The position numbers were made by a program, and so were the translations under genes. From NCBI GenBank assembly GCA_964035575.1, contig OZ037920.1, positions 1,116,001-1,180,000 of the forward strand: a stretch of 64,000 bases of DNA, in the 5' to 3' direction. Positions 50,896 through 60,752 of this stretch are shown here, piece by piece. Each line of letters starts with the position of its first letter. Within the stretch, counting starts at the first letter, position 1. This stretch comes from Rhynchopus sp. YZ270_cl-10 (taxonomy: Eukaryota > Euglenozoa > Diplonemea > Diplonemida > Diplonemidae). Under the pieces are notes generated by a model, which was not told the DNA's origin, did no database searches, and saw only the letters and a list, made by a program, of their open reading frames with translations.

Positions 50896-53502
50896 ATGGT
50901 GTCATGTGGCATCCAGTCGCTGACCATACTGCTGTGTGTGGTGCTGATTCTGTCGACAGGTGCGATCATCGGTGGCTTCACTCTGTCAACATGGGACGAC
51001 CTTCTGGAGAAGGCACGTGACACAGGTGACGAGGGCTTCGGGATGTGTCTCGACAGTGGTACGGCGGACATCGAAACGGTCTCGGCACGCTACCTGCGCT
51101 CTGTCCTTGGCAACGTGGACACGGCAGTGAAGGAGTACCTGAAGGTGCCTGAGCAGCTCGTGATATCGGTTGCCAACCTGGCGAGAGCACACCACCCAAA
51201 CGTCAGCACGAGCCCTGCCTTTTCTGCCAATACTATGCGTCCTGCACTCAGGTCCGCTCACAAGGCTGGGATGGCCTCTGGGCTAAAGTTCATCGCAAAC
51301 GAAGCGTACCCGTGGTGTCCGGCACATCCTGTTCCGTGGAAGAGGGGGGACGGCTTTGCAGGGTGGGGCTCACGCAGCTTGTTCCAAGTAGGGGGTCCTT
51401 CGTCTGGCATACTGCCGAAGAACGGGAGTAGGATTCCTGTGGTGCAGGAGATGCGCGACCTGGCTACGAAGGCGACAGGGCTCTCGGACTGGGTGATCTA
51501 CACTGAAGTGGATGACCTGGGCGCCGTTAAGTATCCCACACAGCCTTGCAACAAAAAGCCAGTATACGACAACGGCGAGTGGCGCGGGTGGTGCATCTAT
51601 CCTTGGAACCGCCTCGCACCTCCGGGAGGGAAAGCCTATACCGCCCGTGGCCACCAGCTCCACTTCCTTGGTGCTGACGAGCCACCTCTGCATCCTGTGG
51701 ACACGCTTGTCTACGCTCCCGCTCTTGTTAGTTGGGACAACATGATGTGGGAGCTCAGCTACACCTACACCCACCCAGATATGTACACGATGCACCCCAA
51801 GCAGGGCAAGCGTGTGGGTTGTGTCACGGCCGGCGTGACTGGGAAAGGGGTGACCGCAGTGGTGCGTGCACAGCTGCTCCCGAAGGGTACGTCGCTGTAC
51901 GTGGTGGAGGACGACCGTGCATCTGGATCAGTGGGGACAGTGGTGGCGTACAACGCAGGACGGGAAATAAAGATCCTGCGAGAAATTACCCGAGGAGGCG
52001 TGATGGGAGACGTTGCATACAGCTTCAATGTGACAAACCACTCGATGGAAACCGAAACGTCGCACATCCCCTCAGTGATTGCAGAGCACGGGCGGTTTGT
52101 GTTCACACACCCGCGGAACTACAAAGACCTTGTGGAGATGACAGAGGGCTCCTTCCTGAAGTGGTCTGACTCGAACGGCACAGAGTTCTGGACAATCACG
52201 TCGACAATTGAACACAAAACAATCCTGTGGTATTCAACCCTTCTTGTGCCGAGGGCGTCTGTGATGGATACGATTGATGCGTCGACGAATGCAATCCGTG
52301 CGAAGGTGGCATCAGATCTGTCCTCTGCAGACGCACAGAAGGAGGATGCGGTGACTGTGATGGCGATTGTGACGGCTGTTGCGGTCATAGGACTTCTTGC
52401 CATTGCTGTTGTGTTCACGCGCTACATCACATCACCTCTGCTGAAGCTTGGGAGTGAGATGGCAAGTGTGGCTGTGATGGACCTGGAGGCTGTGGACACG
52501 GGTCGTGCAGTGTCGCAGCTGAGTGAAGTGGGGGTGATGCAGCGCAGCTTTGTTACCATGGTGGCGAACCTGGTGGAGTACCGGAACTACATGCCGCAGA
52601 GTGTGCTTGTCAACGACAGTGACAAAGTGTCAGAGACTTCGTCCTCACGGGACTCGAAGTCGCAGTCAGGCATGTCCCCTTCCGGTACGTCACAGAGTTC
52701 AGTTGTTACGATGCAGAACCAGAAGGCACTTCTGCGTGTGGAAGGGATGAAGAAGAAGAAGGTGTCGCTGGCACACATGAACGTCGTGTCGTGGCACGAC
52801 TTCTGCAAGAAGCACAAGGACGCAGAGGTGCTCTCCGCACACGCAGGTGTGATTGAGAGGATCCTGACAGCAGTGCAGCACAACAAGGGTGTGTGCGACA
52901 CGTTTGCTGGCGACAAGATACTTGCCACCTTCAACGCCTTTGTTCCGAAGCCGTCGCACAGTGTTTCCTGTGTGAAGGCTGCACACGAAGCAGCAACAGC
53001 ACTCGGTGATGTGCACAAGATCTCGTATGGGTGCACGACAGGCGAGGCACGTGTCGGGAACATGGGCTGCAACGGGATGAAGAAGGTGTCTATTCTTTCG
53101 AGGTCCATGTCGTGGGTGGTTGTGCTTGAGCGTTGGAACAAGGAGTACAACCTACCTGGTGTCGTGGACCAGAACGTGTCACGTGAGGCGGAGGGACAGG
53201 TGGTGCTCAAGTGTGCAGGTGCTGTGCTGTACGAGAAGCTGAGTGAGAAGACACAGACTCTGTTTGCTGTAAAGGGTTTGTGCAGCAGCGAAAACGAGGA
53301 GTGGATGTACCAGCTGGAGGCCGCCTCAAAGAACCCTGATGCACTGTGGAACGAGGTCTTCGAGCACATCATCAAACAGGACTTTGAGAAGGCGTCTTCT
53401 CTGCTGGACGGCGTCGCTCAGGACCAACGCACACCATACGAAGAGCTGACCGGCTATGTGGAGGCGAAGGCTTATGCACCGTACGTTGTGCGCTTGCACT
53501 GA
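50896..53502 (+). CDS. Single-sensor membrane receptor with cyclase-homology domain (paralogue 1)
   Basis: An 868-residue protein. Residues 6-30 are a membrane segment (LTILLCVVLILSTGAIIGGF). A large ectodomain (about 31-480) follows, probably of the double-Cache type found in sensor cyclases and chemoreceptors; that call is inferred from layout. Membrane segment 485-510, then a HAMP-like helical region ending in YRNYMPQSVL, the linker that precedes class III cyclase domains. The cyclase-homology domain spans about 620-770: TFAGDKILATFNAF (like GDxxxAxF), YGCTTGEARVGNMGCNGMKK, and LSRSMSWVVVLERWN. The motif that should carry the first metal Asp reads LAHMNVVSW, and the Asn/Arg pair of the last motif is not recognisable, so catalysis is doubtful; it may partner an active cyclase. 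The start is the first ATG of the shared region. Confidence 0.8.
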   Translation: MVSCGIQSLTILLCVVLILSTGAIIGGFTLSTWDDLLEKARDTGDEGFGMCLDSGTADIETVSARYLRSVLGNVDTAVKEYLKVPEQLVISVANLARAHHPNVSTSPAFSANTMRPALRSAHKAGMASGLKFIANEAYPWCPAHPVPWKRGDGFAGWGSRSLFQVGGPSSGILPKNGSRIPVVQEMRDLATKATGLSDWVIYTEVDDLGAVKYPTQPCNKKPVYDNGEWRGWCIYPWNRLAPPGGKAYTARGHQLHFLGADEPPLHPVDTLVYAPALVSWDNMMWELSYTYTHPDMYTMHPKQGKRVGCVTAGVTGKGVTAVVRAQLLPKGTSLYVVEDDRASGSVGTVVAYNAGREIKILREITRGGVMGDVAYSFNVTNHSMETETSHIPSVIAEHGRFVFTHPRNYKDLVEMTEGSFLKWSDSNGTEFWTITSTIEHKTILWYSTLLVPRASVMDTIDASTNAIRAKVASDLSSADAQKEDAVTVMAIVTAVAVIGLLAIAVVFTRYITSPLLKLGSEMASVAVMDLEAVDTGRAVSQLSEVGVMQRSFVTMVANLVEYRNYMPQSVLVNDSDKVSETSSSRDSKSQSGMSPSGTSQSSVVTMQNQKALLRVEGMKKKKVSLAHMNVVSWHDFCKKHKDAEVLSAHAGVIERILTAVQHNKGVCDTFAGDKILATFNAFVPKPSHSVSCVKAAHEAATALGDVHKISYGCTTGEARVGNMGCNGMKKVSILSRSMSWVVVLERWNKEYNLPGVVDQNVSREAEGQVVLKCAGAVLYEKLSEKTQTLFAVKGLCSSENEEWMYQLEAASKNPDALWNEVFEHIIKQDFEKASSLLDGVAQDQRTPYEELTGYVEAKAYAPYVVRLH

Positions 53503-53688
53503 AGTTGTGTTTCATTGTTATTTACTACAGGTCCTGAGCTGGACAATAAATTGCATCCGGGGGTCTGTTCCTGCAGAAACTCTATGAAGGTGTTGACCGC
53601 TCGAACCGATGTCTCCTACCTGAGAGATTACAAAACAGAAGGCGAGGAGGGGTATACGGGGCGTTTTGCCTTCAGGGGGGTTTTTTTT
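53503..53688. other. 3' flank of receptor paralogue 1
   Basis: The first 26 bp are shared with the flank of paralogue 2. The following CCTGAGCTGGACAATAAATT segment resembles 57459-57545 upstream of paralogue 2 (CCTGGGCTGGACATTAAATA), which hints that the two genes once lay in a tandem unit. Confidence 0.4.
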
Positions 53689-55516
53689 CCCAACCTTCCT
53701 GTATACACGCGTCAGCAACCAATACAGGTAGTGTATTGAAATGATTCTGGGGGGGGGTAAGGGGTCTAATTTTAATTTCGTCGATTTTGAGAAAAATTTT
53801 GGCCAAAAATGGGCCCACGTATAAGGAACCGGGCTCATATTTCTCAAAATTAAAGTGGTCAAAAAATTGTCCAATTTTCCGAAATGACCCCACCGCTGCA
53901 CGGGCGGAGCCCAAAAATGCAAATAAGCCACTTTTTGGTTTCATTGAAATGATGCGGCTGACACTGAGGAATTATGGTTTACGACGTCCCATTGAGGGGG
54001 CGAACCCTTTTTAATTTTTTCCCAACCTTCCTGTATACACGCGTCAGCAACCAATACAGGTAGTGTATTGAAATGATTCTGGGGGGGGGGGTAAGGGGTC
54101 TAATTTTAATTTCGTCGATTTTGAGAAAAATTTTGGCCAAAAATGGGCCCACGTATAAGGAACCGGGCTCATATTTCTCAAAATTAAAGTGGTCAAAAAA
54201 TTGTCCAATTTTCCGAAATGACCCCACCGCTGCACGGGCGGAGCCCAAAAATGCAAATAAGCCACTTTTTGGTTTCATTGAAATGATGCGGCTGACACTG
54301 AGGAATTATGGTTTACGACGTCCCATTGAGGGGGCGAACCCTTTTTAATTTTTTCCCAACCTTCCTGTATACACGCGTCAGCAACCAATACAGGTAGTGT
54401 ATTGAAATGATTCTGGGGGGGGGTAAGGGGTCTAATTTTAATTTCGTCGATTTTGAGAAAAATTTTGGCCAAAAATGGGCCCACGTATAAGGAACCGGGC
54501 TCATATTTCTCAAAATTTAAGTGGTCAAAAAATTGTCCAATTTTCCGAAATGACCCCACCGCTGCACGGGCGGAGCCCAAAAATGCAAATAAGCCACTTT
54601 TTCCCAACCTTCCTGTATACACGCGTCAGCAACCAATACAGGTAGTGTATTGAAATGATTCTGGGGGGGGGTAAGGGGTCTAATTTTAATTTCGTCGATT
54701 TTGAGAAAAATTTTGGCCAAAAATGGGCCCACGTATAAGGAACCGGGCTCATATTTCTCAAAATTAAAGTGGTCAAAAAATTGTCCAATTTTCCGAAATG
54801 ACCCCACCGCTGCACGGGCGGAGCCCAAAAATGCAAATAAGCCACTTTTTCCCAACCTTCCTGTATACACGCGTCAGCAACCAATACAGGTAGTGTATTG
54901 AAATGATTCTGGGGGGGGGTAAGGGGTCTAATTTTAATTTCGTCGATTTTGAGAAAAATTTTGGCCAAAAATGGGCCCACGTATAAGGAACCGGGCTCAT
55001 ATTTCTCAAAATTAAAGTGGTCAAAAAATTGTCCAATTTTCCGAAATGACCCCACCGCTGCACGGGCGGAGCCCAAAAATGCAAATAAGCCACTTTTTGG
55101 TTTCATTGAAATGATGCGGCTGACACTGAGGAATTATGGTTTACGACGTCCCATTGAGGGGGCGAACCCTTTTTAATTTTTTCCCAACCTTCCTGTATAC
55201 ACGCGTCAGCAACCAATACAGGTAGTGTATTGAAATGATTCTGGGGGGGGGTAAGGGGTCTAATTTTAATTTCGTCGATTTTGAGAAAAATTTTGGCCAA
55301 AAATGGGCCCACGTATAAGGAACCGGGCTCATATTTCTCAAAATTTAAGTGGTCAAAAAATTGTCCAATTTTCCGAAATGACCCCACCGCTGCACGGGCG
55401 GAGCCCAAAAATGCAAATAAGCCACTTTTTGGTTTCATTGAAATGATGCGGCTGACACTGAGGAATTATGGTTTACGACGTCCCATTGAGGGGGCGAACC
55501 CTTTTTAATTTTTTGT
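53689..55516. repeat. Six-unit tandem repeat, long and short forms (L-L-S-S-L-L)
   Basis: Units start with CCCAACCTTCCTGTATACAC at 53689, 54021, 54355, 54603, 54851 and 55183. Four are about 333 bp and two are 248 bp; the short ones lack the last 85 bp (GGTTTCATTGAAATGATGCG to the poly-T). Units are almost identical, with G-run length differences and an occasional A/T change. Each unit contains a small inverted repeat, CCTGTAT/ATACAGG. A diverged single copy lies at 19190-19450. The unit is the end of a DNA element that has multiplied locally. Confidence 0.9.
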
Positions 55517-56100
55517 TCTCTTGAAATGTGTAATTTCATGTTTTCGCGAAAAAAATACGAACTGATCCTACAAGGGTTGAAGGAAGGTGTGTGGAAAACA
55601 ATAATAACAAGAACAACTAATTGCTAAGAAAAAAAATGGGGTGTGCTGTGGATAACTCCGCGCGATTTTCGGAACCACCATAGCATCCTGGCGATTTTCT
55701 GGAGGTGCTGATGTGACGATGCCTGGTGCGATCGACGACGTGTTGTCGTCTGTGCATTATGTGTTCCTTCCGCACTGCTCTGATGACGACGACGATGCGT
55801 GGGAGCCTGTGGACGACTACGAGCTGGAACATGCCGAGGCCGCCCGAGCGAATGGTTATCGAGCCTGCCGAGACTACGTCCAATAACGCGATCGAGCAGA
55901 TGGTGCTGGACGAAGAGGACAGCCCCACTGTTTGAACGTTTCAGATGCAGGCATCCCAGTGGGGCCAGCGTACGAAGAGCGTTTTAGCATACCTGCAGAA
56001 GAGCAGAATGCTGGCGTGTTGTAGATTATATTTTTTTCAGAGTGGAGTTCCACAGCACACCCGGTTTTTTTTCCGATAGCAATTACTTGTTTGTTTTTCA
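55517..56100. mobile_element. Interior and right end of the DNA-transposon relic
   Basis: Matches 19450-19990 along its length. It includes a short acidic coding remnant, PGAIDDVLSSVHYVFLPHC followed by DDDDDAWEPVDDYELEHAE, then interrupted frames, and ends in GATAGCAATTACTTGTTT. The acidic N-terminus is reminiscent of piggyBac-like transposases, but no catalytic core is present. Together with the array to its left it forms one expanded element copy. Confidence 0.5.
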
Positions 56101-56124
56101 GCAACCCTGCCTCTTCTTTTAATC

Positions 56125-56440
56125 GCTAAGTTTAGAGGGGTTTTTAACCAGCCATTATGCCTCCACTGGAACTCCACAAAAGTGTCCATTTTTTTGGGTG
56201 TAATAATTCATTTGGAGAAATGCCTGTAACCAAGTAACCGCGGGCGCGTTTTCCTGAAGTGAAAACCGACTAGGTAGGGTTTTACTCATTTTCGTGAAAA
56301 ACTTTTTGTATTTGGAAATATTTGATGTCAAATCTCTCAAAATAAGCAAGATTTCACCACGGATTTCAGGAAATACAAATGCAGGAGTTTTCGGGGGGCA
56401 TATTTCCGCGAATATTTTGTGGGGTCGGTGCGTGTAGCAG
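56125..56440. repeat. Short element related to both ends of 60,604-62,551
   Basis: 56130-56235 matches 60604-60712 in the same orientation (CCTCCACTGGAACTCCACAA). 56240-56348 matches 62447-62551 in inverse orientation (AAAACCGACTAGGTAGGGTT). So this is a short, internally deleted relative of the larger element, with the two ends brought together. Confidence 0.65.
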
Positions 56441-56558
56441 TGTCCTGCTCTCAAGAGTTTGTCGTGTTCTTTTTATAGTGGCAACACATGTCTTCCGACA
56501 TTTGAATTTCTACACCGTTTTATTATAATACAGCTATAGTAAAGGAACTCCGACTTCT

Positions 56559-56645
56559 GGACAAGCAGTTGTCGGACAGGTGAGTAGCGCCACCTCCCTT
56601 TGCCAGCTGAAAGCTGAACCTGAAGCACGCCGCGCTATCGGCTCC
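56559..56645 (+). other. Hairpin-rich dispersed element, locus c
   Basis: Stems GACAA/TTGTC, GGTG/CACC, CAGC/GCTG with a 5-nt loop (TGAAA), and GCCG/CGGC. The third loop is four bases shorter than at locus d while the stem is unchanged. The conserved last box (CTCTACGACTGG) is absent: the sequence departs after GGCTCCG. Confidence 0.45.
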
Positions 56646-56898
56646 GATGAAAAGTAAATATACGCGAAGACGGTTCTTGTGCTCCTCATTCTCCCCACAC
56701 TATATCAATACAACAGGTTAGACCGTTTGGTCTGGGAGGGTTTGGGGTTTCTTCTTTCTCTCAGTTCAATCTTGAACAATTTCGAGAGGAGTTTTTATAT
56801 TTTTTCAAAGTGTGATCTGGGGTGAGGAAGCGTTCCAACTTCACAACCTCTTCCCCAATTTTACCTTTCGTGACTTTTACCCTCTCCCGTTTTAGAAT

Positions 56899-57170
56899 CT
56901 TATTGTATTGTGTGGTATTTCTGTTTGCTCATAATTTGTTTTTGTACTTTAGTTTGCCTTGAGATGTGGGGATTCACAATTTCGCCCACACGGATCAGTG
57001 GTCCTCTGTTTGTGACATGCAGCATCGTGTGAGTCACTCCGCGGCACTGCAGTGTCCTGCTCTCAAGAGTTTGTCGTGTTCTTTTTATAGTGGCAACACA
57101 TGTCTTCCGACATTTGAATTTCTACACCGTTTCATTATAATACAGCTAAAGTAAGGGAACTCCAACTTCT
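56899..57170. repeat. Dispersed repeat upstream of hairpin element locus d
   Basis: Begins CTTATTGTATTGTGTGGTAT and is nearly identical to 62747-63018; the last part also matches 56441-56558. It contains TTATTATAATACAGC-type AT-rich sequence shortly before the hairpin element, a possible promoter. Confidence 0.75.
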
Positions 57171-57282
57171 GGACAAGCAGTTGTCGGACAGGTGAGTAGC
57201 GCCACCTCCCTTTGCCAGCTATCTGAAAGCTGAAACTGAAGCACGCCGCGCTATCGGCTCTACGACTGGTTCAGTGTGCAGT
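57171..57282 (+). other. Hairpin-rich dispersed element, locus d
   Basis: The fullest form: GACAA/TTGTC, GGTG/CACC, CAGC/GCTG around TATCTGAAA, GCCG/CGGC around CGCTAT, then GGCTCTACGACTGGTTCAG. Lies about 690 bp before the ATG of receptor paralogue 2. Confidence 0.5.
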
Positions 57283-57974
57283 ATGTGAACAACAGAAGAC
57301 CTCTCCTTTAACTATTTGTCTCTGTCACGATCATCAGCCTTCCTTCTTATCAGTCTGATCAGAATATTTCAACAAACAGAATGATGCAAGAGTTCCAGCC
57401 CACATACGTTGCCTTGTCTTTCATCCTGTCTGTCCCACACCACACCACACCACACACGTCCTGGGCTGGACATTAAATAGCCTCGGGGGAAATTACACCT
57501 AGTGTGACGCCTCCTGCAGTTCTATGACGGTTTACCTGAGGATGGAAAGTAGGAGCAGCAGCTCCGGTGCCAAGACTAGAGCCCTTGGCATGATGGTGGA
57601 CCCAGGTGAGTGACGCCTCCTCTTCAGCGAGTTGGGGGTCGCAAGGATCGTTTAGATCCTCGCTCCCCCCGTTGGTATATGATGAGTAGCAATTCTAAAG
57701 TACACACCTACCCTAGCCACTTCCTCAGTGCCTCAAACTGTTCGAGATGGTCACAGATCAGGCACACTGATTTTCCGAAAGTTGGAATCTCAGACAAAAC
57801 GTCGTCATACCGCCATAAACACAGTACCTGATAGTAGGCAGGGGGGCGTAGTTTGTGGCTAAACTTTGTAAGTGCGGCCTTGATTTGATTAGCACGAATT
57901 ACCTTCGGGAAACTGATATCAACCACACCACACATCCCCAGACACTCTCTTCCCTTTCTGTACACCTCAGAACA

Positions 57975-60575
57975 ATGGTGTCATGCGGGATCCAGTCGCT
58001 GACCATACTGCTGTGTGTGGTGCTGATTCTGTCGACAGGTGCGATCATTGGTGGCTTCACTCTGTCAACATGGGACGACCTTCTGGAGAAGGCACGTGAC
58101 ACAGGTGACGAGGGCTTCGGGATGTGTCTCGACAGTGGTACGGCGGACATCGAAACGGTCTCGGCACGCTACCTGCGCTCCGTCCTTGGCAACGTGGACA
58201 CGGCGGTGAAGGAGTACCTGAAGGTGCCTGAGCAGCTCGTGATATCGGTTGCCAACCTGGGACAGGCACACCACCCAAACGTCACCACAAGCCCTGCCTT
58301 TGCAACTTCCCATATGCGTCCTGCACTCATGTCTGGCTATCTGGCTGGGAGGGCGTCTGGAATTGAACGGTTCGGTCATGAAGCGTACCCGTGGTGTCCG
58401 GCACATCCTGTTCCGTGGAAGGGCGGGGACGGGTTTGCAGGGTGGGGCTCGCGGCTGAGATATAGGACACTGTATTTTGGGAGCGTTCCCCTAGCGGCAA
58501 ATGACACCAGATTTATCGTGACGTATTCTACACGTGACAACGTGACGCTGGCAGAGGGACTTTCCGACCATGTTGTCATCACAGAAAGCAACAAGCTGGG
58601 TGACATGAGAAACCCCTCACTGCCGTGCAACCCGCAACCTGACCAGGACAAAGGCGAGATGCGTGGAGTGTGCATGCGCAAAGAAATCCTGGGTAATGCC
58701 CAGGGATTCAATGGGAGAGAGCTGTGGAACCTTGGTGCTGACGAGCCACCACTGAACCCTGCAGACACGCTTGTTTATTCCAGCATGCAGGTGCAGTGGG
58801 AGTACACGTCCTGGGAGCTGAGCTACACCTACACCCACCCAGATATGTACACGATGCACCCCAAGCAGGGCAAGCGTGTGGGTGTTGTCACGGCCCAAGT
58901 GGCTGCGAAAGGAGTGACCGCAGTGGTGCGTGCACAGCTGCTCCCGACCGGCACGTCGTTGTACCTGGTGGATTACGATCGTGCATCTGGTTCAGTGGGG
59001 ACAGTGGTGGCGTACAACAGAGGACGGCACGTGAAGCACGTGAGAACCTTCGTGAGAAGAGTCAATGGCTACTACGACATTGCAAGCATGATCAACATAA
59101 CAAACCACTCGATGGAAGACGCGACGTCGCACATCCCCTCAGTGATTGCAGAGCACGGGCGGTTTGTGTTCACACACCCGCGGAACTACAAAGACCTTGT
59201 GGAGATGACAGAGGACTCCTTCCTGAAGTGGTCTGACTCGAACGGCACGGAGTTCTGGACAATCACGTCGACAATTGAACACAAAACAATCCTGTGGTAT
59301 TTAACCCTTCTTGTGCCGAGGGCGTCTGTGATGGATACGATTGATGCGTCGACGAATGCAATCCGTGCGAAGGTGGCATCAGATCTGTCCTCTGCAGACG
59401 CACAGAAGGAGGATGCGGTGACTGTGATGGCGATTGTGACGGCTGTTGCGGTCATAGGACTTCTTGCCATTGCTGTTGTGTTCACGCGCTACATCACATC
59501 ACCTCTGCTGAAGCTTGGGAGTGAGATGGCAAGTGTGGCTGTGATGGACCTGGAGGCTGTGGACACGGGTCGTGCAGTGTCGCAGCTGAGTGAAGTGGGG
59601 GTGATGCAGCGCAGCTTTGTTACCATGGTGGCGAACCTGGTGGAGTACCGGAACTACATGCCGCAGAGTGTGCTTGTCAACGACAGTGACAAAGTGTCAG
59701 AGACTTCGTCCTCACGGGACTCGAAGTCGCAGTCAGGCATGTCCCCTTCCGGTACGTCACAGAGTTCAGTTGTTACGATGCAGAACCAGAAGGCACTTCT
59801 GCGTGTGGAAGGGATGAAGAAGAAGAAGGTGTCGCTGGCACACATGAACGTCGTGTCGTGGCACGACTTCTGCAAGAAGCACAAGGACGCAGAGGTGCTC
59901 TCCGCACACGCAGGTGTGATTGAGAGGATCCTGACAGCAGTGCAGCACAACAAGGGTGTGTGCGACACGTTTGCTGGCGACAAGATACTTGCCACCTTCA
60001 ACGCCTTTGTTCCGAAGCCGTCGCACAGTGTTTCCTGTGTGAAGGCTGCACACGAAGCAGCAACAGCACTCGGTGATGTGCACAAGATCTCGTATGGGTG
60101 CACGACAGGCGAGGCACGTGTCGGGAACATGGGCTGCAACGGGATGAAGAAGGTGTCTATTCTTTCGAAGTCCATGTCGTGGGTGGTTGTACTTGAGCGT
60201 TGGAACAAGAACCAAAACCTACCTGGACCTGGTGTCGTGGACCAGAACGTGTCACGTGAGGCGGAGGGACAGGTGGTGCTCCAGTGTCTAGGTGCTGTGC
60301 TGTACGAGAAGCTGAGTGAGCAGGCACAGACCGTCTTTTCCGTACGTGGTTTGTGCAGCAGCGAAAACGAGGAGTGGATGTACCAGCTGGAGGCCGCCTC
60401 AAACAACCCGCACGCACTGTGGAACGAGGTCTTCGAGCACATCATCAAACAGGACTTTGAGAAGGCGTCTTCTCTGCTGGACGGCGTCGCTCAGGACCAA
60501 CGCACACCATACGAAGAGCTGACCGGCTATGTGGAGGCGAAGGCTTATGCACCGTACGTTGTGCGCTTGCACTGA
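57975..60575 (+). CDS. Single-sensor membrane receptor with cyclase-homology domain (paralogue 2)
   Basis: An 866-residue protein with the same order of parts as the gene at 50896: membrane segment, ectodomain, second membrane segment, HAMP-like linker, cyclase-homology domain without the first metal Asp. Residues 1-95 and about 390-735 are nearly the same as paralogue 1 at DNA level. Residues about 96-390 differ strongly (for example RLRYRTLYFGSVPLAANDTR has no counterpart), yet anchor segments such as AYPWCPAHPVPWK, LGADEPPL and ELSYTYTHPDMYTMHPKQGK are kept. A second patch of differences lies after the cyclase domain (NQNLPGPGVVDQ, FSVRGLC). The two receptors should thus signal alike but sense different ligands. 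Confidence 0.8.
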   Translation: MVSCGIQSLTILLCVVLILSTGAIIGGFTLSTWDDLLEKARDTGDEGFGMCLDSGTADIETVSARYLRSVLGNVDTAVKEYLKVPEQLVISVANLGQAHHPNVTTSPAFATSHMRPALMSGYLAGRASGIERFGHEAYPWCPAHPVPWKGGDGFAGWGSRLRYRTLYFGSVPLAANDTRFIVTYSTRDNVTLAEGLSDHVVITESNKLGDMRNPSLPCNPQPDQDKGEMRGVCMRKEILGNAQGFNGRELWNLGADEPPLNPADTLVYSSMQVQWEYTSWELSYTYTHPDMYTMHPKQGKRVGVVTAQVAAKGVTAVVRAQLLPTGTSLYLVDYDRASGSVGTVVAYNRGRHVKHVRTFVRRVNGYYDIASMINITNHSMEDATSHIPSVIAEHGRFVFTHPRNYKDLVEMTEDSFLKWSDSNGTEFWTITSTIEHKTILWYLTLLVPRASVMDTIDASTNAIRAKVASDLSSADAQKEDAVTVMAIVTAVAVIGLLAIAVVFTRYITSPLLKLGSEMASVAVMDLEAVDTGRAVSQLSEVGVMQRSFVTMVANLVEYRNYMPQSVLVNDSDKVSETSSSRDSKSQSGMSPSGTSQSSVVTMQNQKALLRVEGMKKKKVSLAHMNVVSWHDFCKKHKDAEVLSAHAGVIERILTAVQHNKGVCDTFAGDKILATFNAFVPKPSHSVSCVKAAHEAATALGDVHKISYGCTTGEARVGNMGCNGMKKVSILSKSMSWVVVLERWNKNQNLPGPGVVDQNVSREAEGQVVLQCLGAVLYEKLSEQAQTVFSVRGLCSSENEEWMYQLEAASNNPHALWNEVFEHIIKQDFEKASSLLDGVAQDQRTPYEELTGYVEAKAYAPYVVRLH

Positions 60576-60752
60576 AGTTGTGTTTCATTGTTATTTACTA
60601 CTCCTGCTAAGTTTTGAGGGGTTTTTAACCAGCTACTCTGCCTCCACTGGAACTCCACAAAAGTGTACATTTTTTGGGTGTAAAAATTCATTGGGAGAAG
60701 TGCCTGTGTCAAGCAACATTTCTAAAAAGCGTGTAAAACTGGTAGCATGTAT
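60576..60752. other. 3' flank of receptor paralogue 2
   Basis: The first 26 bp equal the flank of paralogue 1; from about 60604 the sequence is a repeat shared with 56130-56235. Confidence 0.5.

Larger units (their letters stand above)
56441..57974. other. Intergenic region before receptor paralogue 2
   Basis: Holds two copies of a dispersed repeat ending in the hairpin element (56441-56645 and 56899-57282; third copy 62747-63130), a segment like the 3' flank of paralogue 1 (57459-57545), and a further GGTGAGTGACG site at 57603 with weak similarity to the hairpin element. The 45-bp leader shared with paralogue 1 ends at the ATG. No gene is seen. Confidence 0.55.

Noticed and set aside
57171-57282. 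The hairpin element as a tRNA-derived SINE
   Set aside because: GGTTCAGTG resembles a B box at loci d and e, but loci a and b do not keep it and no A box is present at the expected distance.
57595-57670. A sixth locus of the hairpin element (GGTGAGTGACGCC)
   Set aside because: Only the GTGAGT core and a few bases agree; the other stems and the GGCTCTRCGAC box are missing.
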